Positions 38,535 through 47,570 of a stretch of DNA of 64,000 nt are shown one piece after another. The DNA is from Lactobacillus kimbladii (GTDB lineage: Bacteria; Bacillota; Bacilli; Lactobacillales; Lactobacillaceae), in contig NZ_KQ034007.1 of assembly GCF_000970755.1 (NCBI RefSeq), positions 634,240 to 698,239 on the forward strand. The letters are read 5' to 3'. Made by a program: the position numbers and the translations under genes. The notes under the pieces were generated by a model. The model was not told where the DNA came from, searched no databases, and saw only the letters and a list, made by a program, of their open reading frames with translations. Positions within the stretch are counted from its first letter, which is position 1; every line of letters begins with the position of its first letter.

Positions 38535-39116
38535 ATGAAAAAGAAAGTTAATTTTAAACTAGCAGAAATATTGGTAGCCCTCTTGGTATTGCTAGTTTTA
38601 GGAATTTGTGTTAGTCAAGGCAATAGTAATTTTGCGGATTTTAATAAAGTTGTAGAGGCAAAGCATGTTAAGGGAGACTTAGGAAAATTTACTGTACCTA
38701 AAAAAATGCGCGGCACATGGTATGGCAAGTATTTTGACATCAATGGAATTAAAGCAAAGAAAATTAATAAGATAAAGATTACTGCCCACACGATTGCCGG
38801 GAGTCCATTGCATAAGCAAGAAGCTAATTTTAAAGGTACCAAAATACCTAAGGCGGCTCGGAACTGGTCGAGAACATATTATCCAGTAAAGTTTAAAAAA
38901 GATAAGGGTATAAAATATATATCCATGTATCCGTGGGTAAGTCCGGCTTTATCTGGTGAGAGTCTTGGCTTATATCATTACAAAGGACATAAGGTTTTAA
39001 TTGATAGAACTACATCCTCATTTAGAATTACTAATGTTTATTGGAAAACACGCAAGCTGGCTAAAAAATATGGAGGTCATAAGCCTAAAGAGCTAAAAAG
39101 ATACGGAGAATGGTAA
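38535..39116 (+). CDS. Small secreted or membrane-anchored protein, RG-x-W family
   Basis: 193 residues. N-terminal signal or anchor (LAEILVALLVLLVLGICV), then a basic, beta-rich domain opening with LGKFTVPKKMRGTWYGKYF and closing with TNVYWKTRKLAKKY. These two motifs are shared with the lipoprotein at 27489 and more distantly with the pair at 39251 and 40022. TGAGG lies before ATG 38535. Function not recognised; the G-x-W motif near the start of a small beta-rich domain recalls lipocalin-like folds, which is only a structural guess. Confidence 0.75.
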   Translation: MKKKVNFKLAEILVALLVLLVLGICVSQGNSNFADFNKVVEAKHVKGDLGKFTVPKKMRGTWYGKYFDINGIKAKKINKIKITAHTIAGSPLHKQEANFKGTKIPKAARNWSRTYYPVKFKKDKGIKYISMYPWVSPALSGESLGLYHYKGHKVLIDRTTSSFRITNVYWKTRKLAKKYGGHKPKELKRYGEW

Positions 39117-39142
39117 TTTCATGCATTTTTCCTAAGTAATCG

Positions 39143-39168
39143 AGGTCACTATTCATAGTGGCTTTTTG
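39143..39168 (+). terminator. Terminator of the small secreted protein gene
   Basis: GGTCACTA / TAGTGGC stem with a TTCA loop and one G-U pair, followed by TTTTTG. Confidence 0.75.
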
Positions 39169-39250
39169 TTTACTTTTAATGATATCGCTTGCAATAAGGA
39201 AAATACCTGTCCATAATATGAGGTAAAAATTATAGTAAGGAGTCAATACT

Positions 39251-39892
39251 ATGAAACTTCGTAAAACTGCTATTTGGACAGCAACAGTAATTGCTTTAGC
39301 TGCAGCAGGTGGAATTATTAATAGCCAGACAAATCAAGCTCAGACTATTAAGGTGCAAAAATCAGTTAAGAAAATCAGTAATAAAACTAAGTATGGCTTT
39401 AAAAGAGATTTCAAATTTCCACGATCATGGCGGGGCAAGTGGTTTAGTAATACACATGGTCACTTGAGCAACATGATTATTAAAAAGAATGGTTTCAACA
39501 CACCTTGGACCGGAGAGTATGTTGAACTGGTTTCAGCAGGTAAAGTAAAAGGCACCAATAAATACTTGTGGCAAATGCCTCAAAGTTGGTTTACCAAGCA
39601 TGATAAAATTTTCAAACATTTGGGTCGAGTAACAACTAATAAGATTAGCAACAAAAAATGGATTGTCTTTAGCCCAATAGATGAAAATAATATCAAAATC
39701 GGATATGCTTTCAGTTTACAAAATAAAAAAATTGACGGTAAAACCCAGAAAGTAATGTTTGAGGCTAATCCTAAGACTGGCGAAATCTATGATCAATTTT
39801 ACCGTTCACCAAAATTAGCACAGAAATATCAGAATTATCATTTTAAGAATGAGACATATGCTCCTGTTTTTAATCAATATCAGAAAAAGTAA
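39251..39892 (+). CDS. Small secreted protein, RG-x-W family (tandem copy 1)
   Basis: 213 residues. Signal peptide (KTAIWTATVIALAAAGGII), followed by a basic domain beginning FKFPRSWRGKWFSN and ending FYRSPKLAQKYQNY. Roughly co-linear with the next gene, with shared blocks FNTPW, WQMP and WI-FSP. AAGGAGT precedes ATG 39251. Both lie between glycolytic genes and a GDSL hydrolase, each with its own terminator. Function not recognised. Confidence 0.78.
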   Translation: MKLRKTAIWTATVIALAAAGGIINSQTNQAQTIKVQKSVKKISNKTKYGFKRDFKFPRSWRGKWFSNTHGHLSNMIIKKNGFNTPWTGEYVELVSAGKVKGTNKYLWQMPQSWFTKHDKIFKHLGRVTTNKISNKKWIVFSPIDENNIKIGYAFSLQNKKIDGKTQKVMFEANPKTGEIYDQFYRSPKLAQKYQNYHFKNETYAPVFNQYQKK

Positions 39893-39910
39893 ATATATAT
39901 TTTAGAATTA

Positions 39911-39942
39911 AAAACTGGTTTTAAATGGAACCAGTTTTTTTC
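39911..39942 (+). terminator. Terminator of tandem copy 1
   Basis: AAAACTGGTT / AACCAGTTTT stem, 8-nt loop, T run. Confidence 0.9.
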
Positions 39943-40021
39943 ATAAAAAATGTATTTCTTAAATTGAGCAGCCAGTTTATAATTATTACTATATAATAAA
40001 AAGTATTTTAGGAGAAAATAA

Positions 40022-40624
40022 ATGTCTAAAAAAATCACTGCGTTAATTGCCATAGCATCTCTCACTCTATCACTTGGTGTACCAATTAAAGCAAACGAGC
40101 CGCTAACGGCGAAAGCTGCGCAAAATCAGAAGAGCCAGCTACTGGGACAGCAATTTAAATTTCCCAAGACTTGGCGGGGTAAGTGGTTTAGCAACAATAA
40201 TCTCACACCGAGCCCCATGTTTATTCACAAAATTGCGTTTAATACTCCTTGGGCAAATGATTATGTTAAAGTTGTGAAAACAAGTTTTGTTAAAGGAACA
40301 AGAAAATATCCTTGGCAAATGCCTAATGCCTGGAAACAAAGTAACAAAGATGAACTTGCTAAATACATGCGTGTTACAAGTAAGAAAATAAATGGTAACA
40401 AATGGATTATTCTAAGCCCAGTCCAAGAAAAATCCTTAAAAAATGGCTATGCTTTTATAGTTAAAAAAGAATCAATCGCAGGTAAAAATCATAAAGTACT
40501 ATTTCAAGGTAATCCTGAAAATGGTCTAGTAATAAATCAATATTTTAAATCTAAAACTTTAACTAATAAATATAGTGCATATGAATTTAAAAATATGAAG
40601 TATAGTAAAATTAATCCTCGTTAA
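40022..40624 (+). CDS. Small secreted protein, RG-x-W family (tandem copy 2)
   Basis: 200 residues. Signal peptide (SKKITALIAIASLTLSLGVPI), mature part opening FKFPKTWRGKWFSNNN and containing FNTPWANDYVKVV, KYPWQMPNAW and KWIILSPVQE, matching copy 1 block by block. The C-terminal motif is YFKSKTLTNKYSAYEFKN. TAGGAGA precedes ATG 40022. Likely a gene duplication; function not recognised. Confidence 0.78.
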   Translation: MSKKITALIAIASLTLSLGVPIKANEPLTAKAAQNQKSQLLGQQFKFPKTWRGKWFSNNNLTPSPMFIHKIAFNTPWANDYVKVVKTSFVKGTRKYPWQMPNAWKQSNKDELAKYMRVTSKKINGNKWIILSPVQEKSLKNGYAFIVKKESIAGKNHKVLFQGNPENGLVINQYFKSKTLTNKYSAYEFKNMKYSKINPR

Positions 40625-40630
40625 GATATT

Positions 40631-40668
40631 AAACTGTAGTCTCAGCTATTTGTGATTACAGTTTTTTT
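40631..40668 (+). terminator. Terminator of tandem copy 2
   Basis: AAACTGTAGTC / GATTACAGTTT stem with one G-U pair, long loop and T run. Confidence 0.8.
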
Positions 40669-40689
40669 ATGAAAAGTTAGGAGGAAATC

Positions 40690-41262
40690 GTGAAATTACT
40701 GCTAACAGGGGATAGCATTATTGCACGCAAAGAAGGCTTAAAAGTGCCTCATATTAACGTAGCAATAAAAGAAAAAATACCAGGAAGCAAATTAGTTAAT
40801 ACGGCAGTTTCTGGTATTAATTCTGGCGCATTTTACGCTTTATTGCCAGATTTAGTGTTAAAAGTTGAACGTTGTGACAAATTGATTTTACTCTTAGGAA
40901 CAAATGACCTGGCTATGCATAAAAAAGTTCCCGTCACCCAATTTAAGAAAAATATGTCACTCATAATTTCGAGCGTAATTTGTTTATATCATCCGCAAAA
41001 TGTAATTTTGATTTCACCGCCTGCAGTTGATGAAACCAGACAAAAAAATAGAATCAATCGTGAAATAGCTATTTATACTGCAGAATTAATAAAACTAGCC
41101 GAAACTTATAATTTGCATTTTATTAACCTATTTCAAGCTATGATTAAACGTGGTGACTTAACAAATCTTTGTCGAGGACAATTAAATGATGGTTTGCATT
41201 TTGGAGCAGAAGGATACCAGTTTTTATCAGATTTACTGGTAAAAGAATTATTGATTACCTAA
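40690..41262 (+). CDS. SGNH/GDSL-family hydrolase
   Basis: 190 residues. Block I LLLTGDSIIARKEG carries the catalytic Ser, LLGTNDLA the oxyanion Asn (block III), and DGLHFGAEGYQ the Asp-His pair (block V). No signal peptide, so probably cytoplasmic acyl-ester hydrolase or lysophospholipase-like. GTG start 40690 follows AGGAGG. Substrate cannot be inferred. Confidence 0.88.
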   Translation: MKLLLTGDSIIARKEGLKVPHINVAIKEKIPGSKLVNTAVSGINSGAFYALLPDLVLKVERCDKLILLLGTNDLAMHKKVPVTQFKKNMSLIISSVICLYHPQNVILISPPAVDETRQKNRINREIAIYTAELIKLAETYNLHFINLFQAMIKRGDLTNLCRGQLNDGLHFGAEGYQFLSDLLVKELLIT

Positions 41263-41350
41263 AAGTACTCAACATTTTTTACGTCAAAATAGTAAATTAT
41301 AAAGCCCAAAAAGTTACTAGTAAAGTCAGTTTGATATACTAGTAACTATA

Positions 41351-41872
41351 TTAATTAAAGTTAACATTATATTTACGACCAATAGGTGGAAAAGTTGGCA
41401 GTCTCAATGGTGTAGTATGCCACTGGGTGAAAAGAGTAGCACATAATAAAATAAAAGGGACATCTTCAGGTCGTTCAATGTCGCAAATGAGGACTACGCC
41501 CTCACTTTGAACAACAGTACGCACTGTTGCGACTTTTTTGATACCAAAGAGGAACTTATAACTTCCCTTTTTGATACTGCCAGAGACTATATAATTTAAT
41601 CTAGTAATATAAAAAAGGTTTGCCAATTTATTGTTTAAGCGTTTAACCTTTACTAGAGAATGGTTGATAACATCAATTGTGTAGGAAGAAATAAATCCAT
41701 TGCCATCGGTATAAAGACGTCCGATTTCTTTACCATTAACTTTTTTTAAGTACAAAGTATGATTGGGATTATCTAAATTGCCTTGAATTATATACTGAAT
41801 TTTATTCTGTTCGTTGGCTACAGGAATTTGACCATATTCCTGTTTTTGAGTTAGTTCCAGTAAGTAGCGCAT
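41351..41872 (-). CDS. LURP-one/YxjI-like protein (tubby-like fold)
   Basis: 173 residues. Regularly spaced beta-strand blocks such as YIIQGNLDNPNHTLYLKKVNGKEIGRL and YIVSGSIKKGSYKF..., without a signal peptide or catalytic signature, fit the LURP-one-related/YxjI family with a tubby C-terminal-like barrel (written motifs are partial). The first ATG is 10 bases after the stop of the HAD gene on the minus strand, so the two form a small operon. Family call is moderate and function unknown. Confidence 0.55.
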   Translation of the reverse strand: MRYLLELTQKQEYGQIPVANEQNKIQYIIQGNLDNPNHTLYLKKVNGKEIGRLYTDGNGFISSYTIDVINHSLVKVKRLNNKLANLFYITRLNYIVSGSIKKGSYKFLFGIKKVATVRTVVQSEGVVLICDIERPEDVPFILLCATLFTQWHTTPLRLPTFPPIGRKYNVNFN

Positions 41873-41882
41873 CTAAGCACCT

Positions 41883-42758
41883 CTATTCTTTTGCATTATC
41901 CTTGATAAATTTTCTTAAAACATAAGCAACTCCATCTTCATTATTTGACTTGGTTTTGACTTGTGCTAATTCTTTTATTGCCGGAACAGCATTGGCCATA
42001 GCCACCCCTGTTCCGGCATCTCTAATCATGCTGGCATCATTTAAATTATCACCGATAGCAGCTACTTCTTCACGTTTAATACCCTTTTGACGTGCATAAT
42101 CAAGAAGCGCTGGTCCCTTTTGTGCTTTAGCATCATTAATCTCAATATTAGCAGCAGAGCTTGAAGTCACAACAACGTCACCTAAAGCATTGATTTCTTT
42201 TTTAGCTTGAGTAAAAGCAGCTTGACCGCGACCATCGAATGCAATAATTTTCATGATTTCAATCTTGGGATCTGTTAGTAAGTGATCATAATCATCTACT
42301 AAAGTCATGCTAAGCATAGCATCACTACCTGCAGCTGTAGCTACTGCTTTTTTAAAATTAACCTTGGGATCAAGTAACATTAAGGAACGAGCCAAATTAA
42401 CTATTCGCTTACTAGTATCCGTTGAGAAAATCTTTTCAGCGGTGACTAATTCAAAATAAATATTATTTTCCCTGAGGATTTTTGAAATTAGACTGGCTTT
42501 TTTATTTGGCAGTTTGTGCTTAACCTTTAAATTGGCATCCGCATCATAGACTAATGCACCATTAATATTGATAAAGCCAGTTTTAAGACCATAATCATGC
42601 ATAGTTTTACGAGATTGTCGTGGCGCACGCCCGGTTGCCACTAAAAATTCAATACCATTTTTTTGTGCTGCACGAATCGCAGCGACATTTTTGTCTGATA
42701 TAGCCATATCACTGTTAAAAAGAGTTCCGTCTAAATCACAAGCTACTAATTTAATCAA
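41883..42758 (-). CDS. Cof-type HAD-IIB sugar-phosphate phosphatase
   Basis: 291 residues. HAD motif I DLDGTLFNSD with nucleophile Asp, motif II TGRAPR, and motif IV GDNLNDASMIRDAG are present with the large IIB cap domain between. Such enzymes hydrolyse sugar phosphates or related metabolites; the substrate is unknown. Minus-strand GGAGGAG precedes ATG 42758. Transcribed divergently from ung. A paralogue lies at 52739. Confidence 0.92.
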   Translation of the reverse strand: MIKLVACDLDGTLFNSDMAISDKNVAAIRAAQKNGIEFLVATGRAPRQSRKTMHDYGLKTGFININGALVYDADANLKVKHKLPNKKASLISKILRENNIYFELVTAEKIFSTDTSKRIVNLARSLMLLDPKVNFKKAVATAAGSDAMLSMTLVDDYDHLLTDPKIEIMKIIAFDGRGQAAFTQAKKEINALGDVVVTSSSAANIEINDAKAQKGPALLDYARQKGIKREEVAAIGDNLNDASMIRDAGTGVAMANAVPAIKELAQVKTKSNNEDGVAYVLRKFIKDNAKE

Positions 42759-42952
42759 TGGTAAAATTACTCCTCCTCCAATTTTGCTAGTTAAATGAGT
42801 ACTTTACATGTTAACATTATGAAGAAAACCTTACCTTTAATTTTTATCAACTTCACATGAAAATTAAAAGAAATTAAAAGTATTTATTGTCCCAGTTTCA
42901 TTATTAATTTCATGATAACATAAAAGTTAACGAAAGAGAGGCTGTTTAGGTG

Positions 42953-43648
42953 ATGAAAAAATTTATTGGAAACGACTGGGATGAAATCTTGGCTCCAGTG
43001 TTTAACAGTGAAAAGTATCAGCGATTACATGAATTTTTAAAAAAAGAATATGCGACCAAAAAGATTTATCCTGATATGTATCATATTTTTACCGCTTTTA
43101 AGTTAACTTCATTTGCAAATACTAAAGTAGTCATTTTGGGACAGGATCCGTATCATAATCCTGGTCAGGCAACAGGGATGAGCTTTTCAGTTAATCCCGG
43201 TGTAAAATTGCCACCTTCTCTGCAAAACATTTATAAGGAACTTTATGATGATGTGGGTTGTAGACCCGTTAATCATGGTTATTTAAAAAAATGGGCAGAT
43301 CAGGGAGTTTTACTATTAAATGCTGTTTTAACTGTCCCTTACGGTCATGCTAACGGTCACCAGGGAAAAGGCTGGGAAGAAGTAACTGACGCCGCAATTA
43401 AGGCTTTAAGTGATCGTGGCAAAGTGGTCTTCATATTATGGGGTCGCTATGCTCAAAATAAAATCGTTTTGATTAACCAAGATAAAAACTTTGTGATTAA
43501 ATCAGCTCATCCAAGTCCGTATTCCGCAGACAGAGGATTTTTTGGTTCAAGACCTTTTTCACGCTGCAACGAAGCACTAAAAAATTTTAACGAAATTCCC
43601 ATTGATTGGCAGTTGCCGACCAAAGTTACACAAGCAGATTTAGCATAG
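42953..43648 (+). CDS. ung: Uracil-DNA glycosylase
   Basis: 231 residues. Family 1 UDG removing uracil from DNA. The catalytic [11 protein letters not shown] (Asp65) and [17 protein letters not shown] (catalytic His, DNA intercalation loop) are intact. ATG 42953 is preferred; GTG at 42950 in the same frame is also possible, both behind AAGAGAGG. Heads the ung-pta-tsaE operon. Confidence 0.97.
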   Translation: MKKFIGNDWDEILAPVFNSEKYQRLHEFLKKEYATKKIYPDMYHIFTAFKLTSFANTKVVILGQDPYHNPGQATGMSFSVNPGVKLPPSLQNIYKELYDDVGCRPVNHGYLKKWADQGVLLLNAVLTVPYGHANGHQGKGWEEVTDAAIKALSDRGKVVFILWGRYAQNKIVLINQDKNFVIKSAHPSPYSADRGFFGSRPFSRCNEALKNFNEIPIDWQLPTKVTQADLA

Positions 43649-43659
43649 GTAGGAAATAA

Positions 43660-44658
43660 ATGAGCGTTTTTGATTTATTAAAAAATAAAGTACAAAAGTC
43701 ACACAGAAAGTATCAGATTGTTTTTCCTGAAGGAGATGACCTCCGCATTTTAAACGCAGCCAGCAAATTATCTTTGGATAATGTTGTTAAGCCCATTTTA
43801 TTAGGCAGTTCCACGAAGATAACTAGTTTGGTACAAGAACAAAATTTAACTTTTAGAGAGTTAGTAATAATTGATCCAGCTCACTATGAGAACAAGGCAG
43901 CTATGGTGCAGAGCTTTATCAACGCACGAGGGAAAAAAGTTGACCCCAGTGAAATAGCAGAAACAGTAAAAGATCCAAATTATTTTGGCACTATGCTCGT
44001 TGAAATGGGGCTGGCCGACGGCATGGTATCAGGAGCAACTCATTCGACTGCTGCAACGGTAAGACCGGCTTTGCAATTGATCCACACCGCTAAAGGCATG
44101 AAACGTGTTTCTGGCAGTTTTATTATGGAGCGGCACGATGAAAAATATATCTTTGCTGATTGCGCAATTAATCTAGATCCAGATAGCCAAACTTTAGCTG
44201 AAATTGCATACCAGTCAGTTAAGACTGCACAAATGATTAATATTGATCCTAAAGTCGCATTTTTAAGTTTTTCAACTAAAGGTTCAGCCCAGGCAGATAT
44301 GGTTGCTAAAGTTGAACAAGCTGCAGAAATTTTTAAACAGCAACATCCAGATATTCCTGCAGATGGTGAGTTACAATTTGATGCTGCTTTTGTGCCTGAA
44401 GTAGCTGCTAAAAAAGCTCCAGAATCTGTCATTAAGGGACGAGCAAATATTTTTATTTTTCCTGAATTGCAGTCTGGCAACATTTCTTATAAAATTGCTC
44501 AACGTCTAGGTAACTTTGCGGCTATTGGCCCTATCTTGCAGGGACTGCGCAAACCTGTTAATGATCTTTCGCGCGGGGCAAATACTCAAGATGTTTATAA
44601 TATTGCCGTTTTAACTGCTGCACAGGCACTAATAAGGGATGAAGAAAATGAAGCTTGA
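43660..44658 (+). CDS. pta: Phosphate acetyltransferase
   Basis: 332 residues. Converts acetyl-CoA and phosphate to acetyl phosphate. Short PTA type with IVFPEGDDLRIL at the start, GMVSGATHSTAATVRPAL, and FIFPELQSGNISYKIAQR and RGANTQDV near the C-terminus. It starts 11 bp after ung and overlaps tsaE by 11 bp. TAGGAA precedes ATG 43660. Confidence 0.96.
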   Translation: MSVFDLLKNKVQKSHRKYQIVFPEGDDLRILNAASKLSLDNVVKPILLGSSTKITSLVQEQNLTFRELVIIDPAHYENKAAMVQSFINARGKKVDPSEIAETVKDPNYFGTMLVEMGLADGMVSGATHSTAATVRPALQLIHTAKGMKRVSGSFIMERHDEKYIFADCAINLDPDSQTLAEIAYQSVKTAQMINIDPKVAFLSFSTKGSAQADMVAKVEQAAEIFKQQHPDIPADGELQFDAAFVPEVAAKKAPESVIKGRANIFIFPELQSGNISYKIAQRLGNFAAIGPILQGLRKPVNDLSRGANTQDVYNIAVLTAAQALIRDEENEA

Positions 44659-45121
44659 GGTCAATTCGACACAGGAAATGCAACATTTAGGTGCAGTTAT
44701 TGCTCAAACTGCACAAGCTCATGATTTATTACTGTTAAATGGTGATTTGGGCGCAGGTAAAACGACTTTAACTCAGGGAATTGGCAGGGCACTGGGAATT
44801 AAACGCCCAGTAAAAAGTCCTACTTTTACTATTGTGAGGGAATATCCTGAAGCCAAGCTGCCATTATTTCATATGGATTTTTATCGTTTGGAAAATGATG
44901 ATTTATCATCAATTGATTTAAGTGCTTATATGGCGGAACCTGGCTTGGTTGTGATTGAATGGCCGGAAATTGTGCAAGAACAACTTCCTGAGCAATTTTT
45001 ACAACTGACCATCAAAAGAGTAGATGATAGCTGGAACTCGACTAAGCGAATAGTTGAATTCGCGCCCAAAGGCAGTAGGAATAAACAATGGGCAGAAAAT
45101 ATTATAGAAAAAATAAGTTAA
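44648..45121 (+). CDS. tsaE: tRNA threonylcarbamoyladenosine ATPase TsaE
   Basis: 157 residues from ATG 44648. Walker A GDLGAGKTT (32-40), the conserved KSPTFTIV and VVIEWPE motifs match TsaE, which with TsaB and TsaD forms t6A in ANN-decoding tRNAs. An in-frame ATG at 44639 directly abuts AAGGG and would leave no spacing; 44648 is 9 nt away. Overlaps the end of pta. A terminator follows. Confidence 0.95.
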   Translation: MKLEVNSTQEMQHLGAVIAQTAQAHDLLLLNGDLGAGKTTLTQGIGRALGIKRPVKSPTFTIVREYPEAKLPLFHMDFYRLENDDLSSIDLSAYMAEPGLVVIEWPEIVQEQLPEQFLQLTIKRVDDSWNSTKRIVEFAPKGSRNKQWAENIIEKIS

Positions 45122-45152
45122 AAAATAGGGTCTAAAAGGCCCTACTTTTTTT
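45121..45152 (+). terminator. Bidirectional terminator between tsaE and the exonuclease gene
   Basis: TAGGGTC / GGCCCTA stem (one G-U) with TAAAA loop, A run on the left and T run on the right. Confidence 0.8.
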
Positions 45153-45155
45153 ATA

Positions 45156-45689
45156 CTATATTTGATAAACTAAGTTTTTCAGCGCTTCGTCACCATATTG
45201 TTTATCTTGCGCTATTAATATACCGGCACATGCTTCACTATCACTTAAGGCATTATGATGGTGCCATAATTCTACACCAAGAGCATTTGAAACAGTGTCG
45301 AGTTTATGGTTAGGTAATTTGGGTTCAAATAATTTGCTGGTGCGTAAAGTATCAATGACAAAATAGTGTGGTTCAGGTATGTCATAGCGTGCCAAGCTCT
45401 GTCGCATGACATTAGTATCAAAGCGGGCATTATGAGCCGTGACTAACATCCCCGGTTGATATAAATCCTTAATTTTAGGCCAAACTTCAGCCATAGTTGG
45501 GGCATCTTTGACATCTGCCGCAGTGATATCGTGAATTTGAATGTTGCGAGCATCAAAAGGCATTTGCGGATTAATTACCGTATAAAAACGATCTATAATT
45601 TGATTGTCCCGAACCATCACTAGTGCCAAAGAGCAAGCACTCTCTGGATGCTGGTTGGCTGTTTCAAAGTCCATCGCGATGAAATTCAT
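45156..45689 (-). CDS. DnaQ-like 3'-5' exonuclease (DEDDh)
   Basis: 177 residues. DEDDh exonuclease fold related to the DNA polymerase III epsilon domain: MDFETA (Asp, Glu), HNARFDTNVM (Asp), and HNALSDSEA (His, Asp). It may act in repair or RNA turnover as a stand-alone nuclease. Start at ATG 45689 behind AAAGGAG; the longer in-frame reading overlaps murB on the other strand and is rejected. Divergent from murB. Confidence 0.9.
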   Translation of the reverse strand: MNFIAMDFETANQHPESACSLALVMVRDNQIIDRFYTVINPQMPFDARNIQIHDITAADVKDAPTMAEVWPKIKDLYQPGMLVTAHNARFDTNVMRQSLARYDIPEPHYFVIDTLRTSKLFEPKLPNHKLDTVSNALGVELWHHHNALSDSEACAGILIAQDKQYGDEALKNLVYQI

Positions 45690-45789
45690 ATTATCTCCTT
45701 TAAATTTTAATTTTAGTATAACATATGATGAAGCAATTAACTGAATGCGGTAAAATAGTAAAAGATTAGTAAAAAAGGGGATTTTTGTT

Positions 45790-46689
45790 TTGAAATTAGC
45801 GGATTTAGCCCAAAATGGTATTGAAATGGAAAAGCAGGTTCCGCTTAGTAAATACACATTTACTAAAACTGGAGGACCAGCTGAATTTCTCGCCTTTCCT
45901 CGTAATGACAGTCAATTAAGGAAATTAGTAATTACTGCTAACGAAAATAATGTTCCCTTAACGGTAATAGGTAATGCTTCCAATTTAATTATCCGAGATG
46001 GTGGAATTGATGGTTTAGTCATAATTTTAACCAAGATGGAAAAAATAAAAGTTAAAGGTAATTGCGTTATTGCCCAAGCAGGAGCCACAATTGTTGATAC
46101 GGCTTTTACTGCTGCTCATCATGGTTTAAGCGGTATGGAATTTGCAGCTGGAATTCCAGGCAGTGTTGGTGGGGCAGTCTTCATGAATGCTGGTGCTTAT
46201 GGAGGAGAAACTTGCAATGTAATCCAAAGTGTAAAGGTGCTGACACGAGCAGGCGAATATAAAAATTATTCTCAAGCAGAAATGAAATTTTCCTACCGTC
46301 ACTCCTTGGTGCAGGAAAATGGTGATATTGTAACAGAAGCAGCTTTTACCTTAAAAAAAGGAAATAAAAGCAAAATCTTGGCAAATATGAATTATCTCAA
46401 CGCTTTGCGTAAGTATAAGCAGCCTCTGGAATATCCATCTTGTGGAAGTGTTTTCAAGCGCCCAGCTGGTCATTATGTTGGACCTATGATTATTCAAGCA
46501 GGACTTCAGGGAAAACAAATTGGTGGTGCTCAAGATTCAACTAAACATGCTGGTTTTATCGTGAATAAAGGTGGTGCTACGGCTACGGATTACTTAAATT
46601 TAATTCATTTAATTCAAAAGAAAATCAGGTCAAGTTTTGGACTTGACCTACAAACAGAAGTTAGAATTATTGGTAAGCCCAATGATTAA
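45790..46689 (+). CDS. murB: UDP-N-acetylenolpyruvoylglucosamine reductase
   Basis: 299 residues. FAD-dependent NADPH reductase completing UDP-MurNAc synthesis. FAD-binding GNASNLIIRDGG and GIPGSVGGAVFMNAGAYGGE, and the catalytic Ser in YPSCGSVFKRP are visible. Start is TTG 45790 behind AAAGGGGA (spacing 7). Followed by cdaA. Confidence 0.97.
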   Translation: MKLADLAQNGIEMEKQVPLSKYTFTKTGGPAEFLAFPRNDSQLRKLVITANENNVPLTVIGNASNLIIRDGGIDGLVIILTKMEKIKVKGNCVIAQAGATIVDTAFTAAHHGLSGMEFAAGIPGSVGGAVFMNAGAYGGETCNVIQSVKVLTRAGEYKNYSQAEMKFSYRHSLVQENGDIVTEAAFTLKKGNKSKILANMNYLNALRKYKQPLEYPSCGSVFKRPAGHYVGPMIIQAGLQGKQIGGAQDSTKHAGFIVNKGGATATDYLNLIHLIQKKIRSSFGLDLQTEVRIIGKPND

Positions 46690-46724
46690 AGTATTATGTT
46701 TACACATAATGGGAAGGAGAATTT

Positions 46725-47570
46725 ATGCAAAGTGTTGGTACCCATATTTTTACTTGGAGCACCTTTTCAACAATTCTTGATATTCTAATTATCTGGTTTG
46801 TTGTTTACCACCTGGTGGTTTTGATTCGAGGAACTAAAGCCGTTCAACTGGCCAAGGGTATTGTACTGATATTTCTTGTACGCATTATTGCTGGCATCTT
46901 GCAATTGCATGCTACCACCTGGTTAATTGATCAAATCGTTTCCTGGTCCGTAGTAGGTATAATTGTGATTTTTCAGCCAGAAATCAGACGTGGACTTGAG
47001 CATTTAGGCCGTTTGCCTATTTTTGGTGGCCGTGAGGACAGTGCTCGGGATGAATCAATTAAATTTATTAATGAGCTTGATAAAGCTATTCAGTACATGT
47101 CAAAAAGAAGAATTGGAGCATTGATTACAATTCAGCAGGAAACCGGTCTTGAAGATTATATTGAAACTGGAATTAAGTTAAATGCAGATGTTACGGGGGA
47201 ACTGCTTATTAACATTTTCATTCCCAATACCCCGTTACATGATGGTGCGGTTATCATCAACAATGATCATCAAATTGCAGTTGCTGCGGCCTATTTGCCA
47301 CTTTCAGATAACAGCATGATTCCTAAAAGACTGGGAACACGCCATCGCGCTGCTGTAGGTATTTCTGAAGTGACGGATGCAATTACTGTAGTTGTTTCAG
47401 AGGAAACTGGAGGGGTTACAATTACCCGTAATGGCCGTTTTATGGTTGATTTAACCCGTGATGAATATCTAAAATATCTCAATGCAGAACTGGTTCCAAA
47501 GAAAAATGATAACGATAAATGGTATCAAAAAATTATCCGCAAGCTCTGGAAATGGGGTGCTGACCGATGA
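46725..47570 (+). CDS. cdaA: Diadenylate cyclase CdaA
   Basis: 281 residues. Three N-terminal membrane segments then the DAC domain: DGAVIINN (Asp173) and GTRHRAAVGIS (Arg206 region) are the ATP-binding motifs. Makes the essential second messenger c-di-AMP. GGAAGGAGA precedes ATG 46725. It overlaps cdaR by 4 bp and belongs to the conserved cdaA-cdaR-glmM operon. Confidence 0.97.
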   Translation: MQSVGTHIFTWSTFSTILDILIIWFVVYHLVVLIRGTKAVQLAKGIVLIFLVRIIAGILQLHATTWLIDQIVSWSVVGIIVIFQPEIRRGLEHLGRLPIFGGREDSARDESIKFINELDKAIQYMSKRRIGALITIQQETGLEDYIETGIKLNADVTGELLINIFIPNTPLHDGAVIINNDHQIAVAAAYLPLSDNSMIPKRLGTRHRAAVGISEVTDAITVVVSEETGGVTITRNGRFMVDLTRDEYLKYLNAELVPKKNDNDKWYQKIIRKLWKWGADR

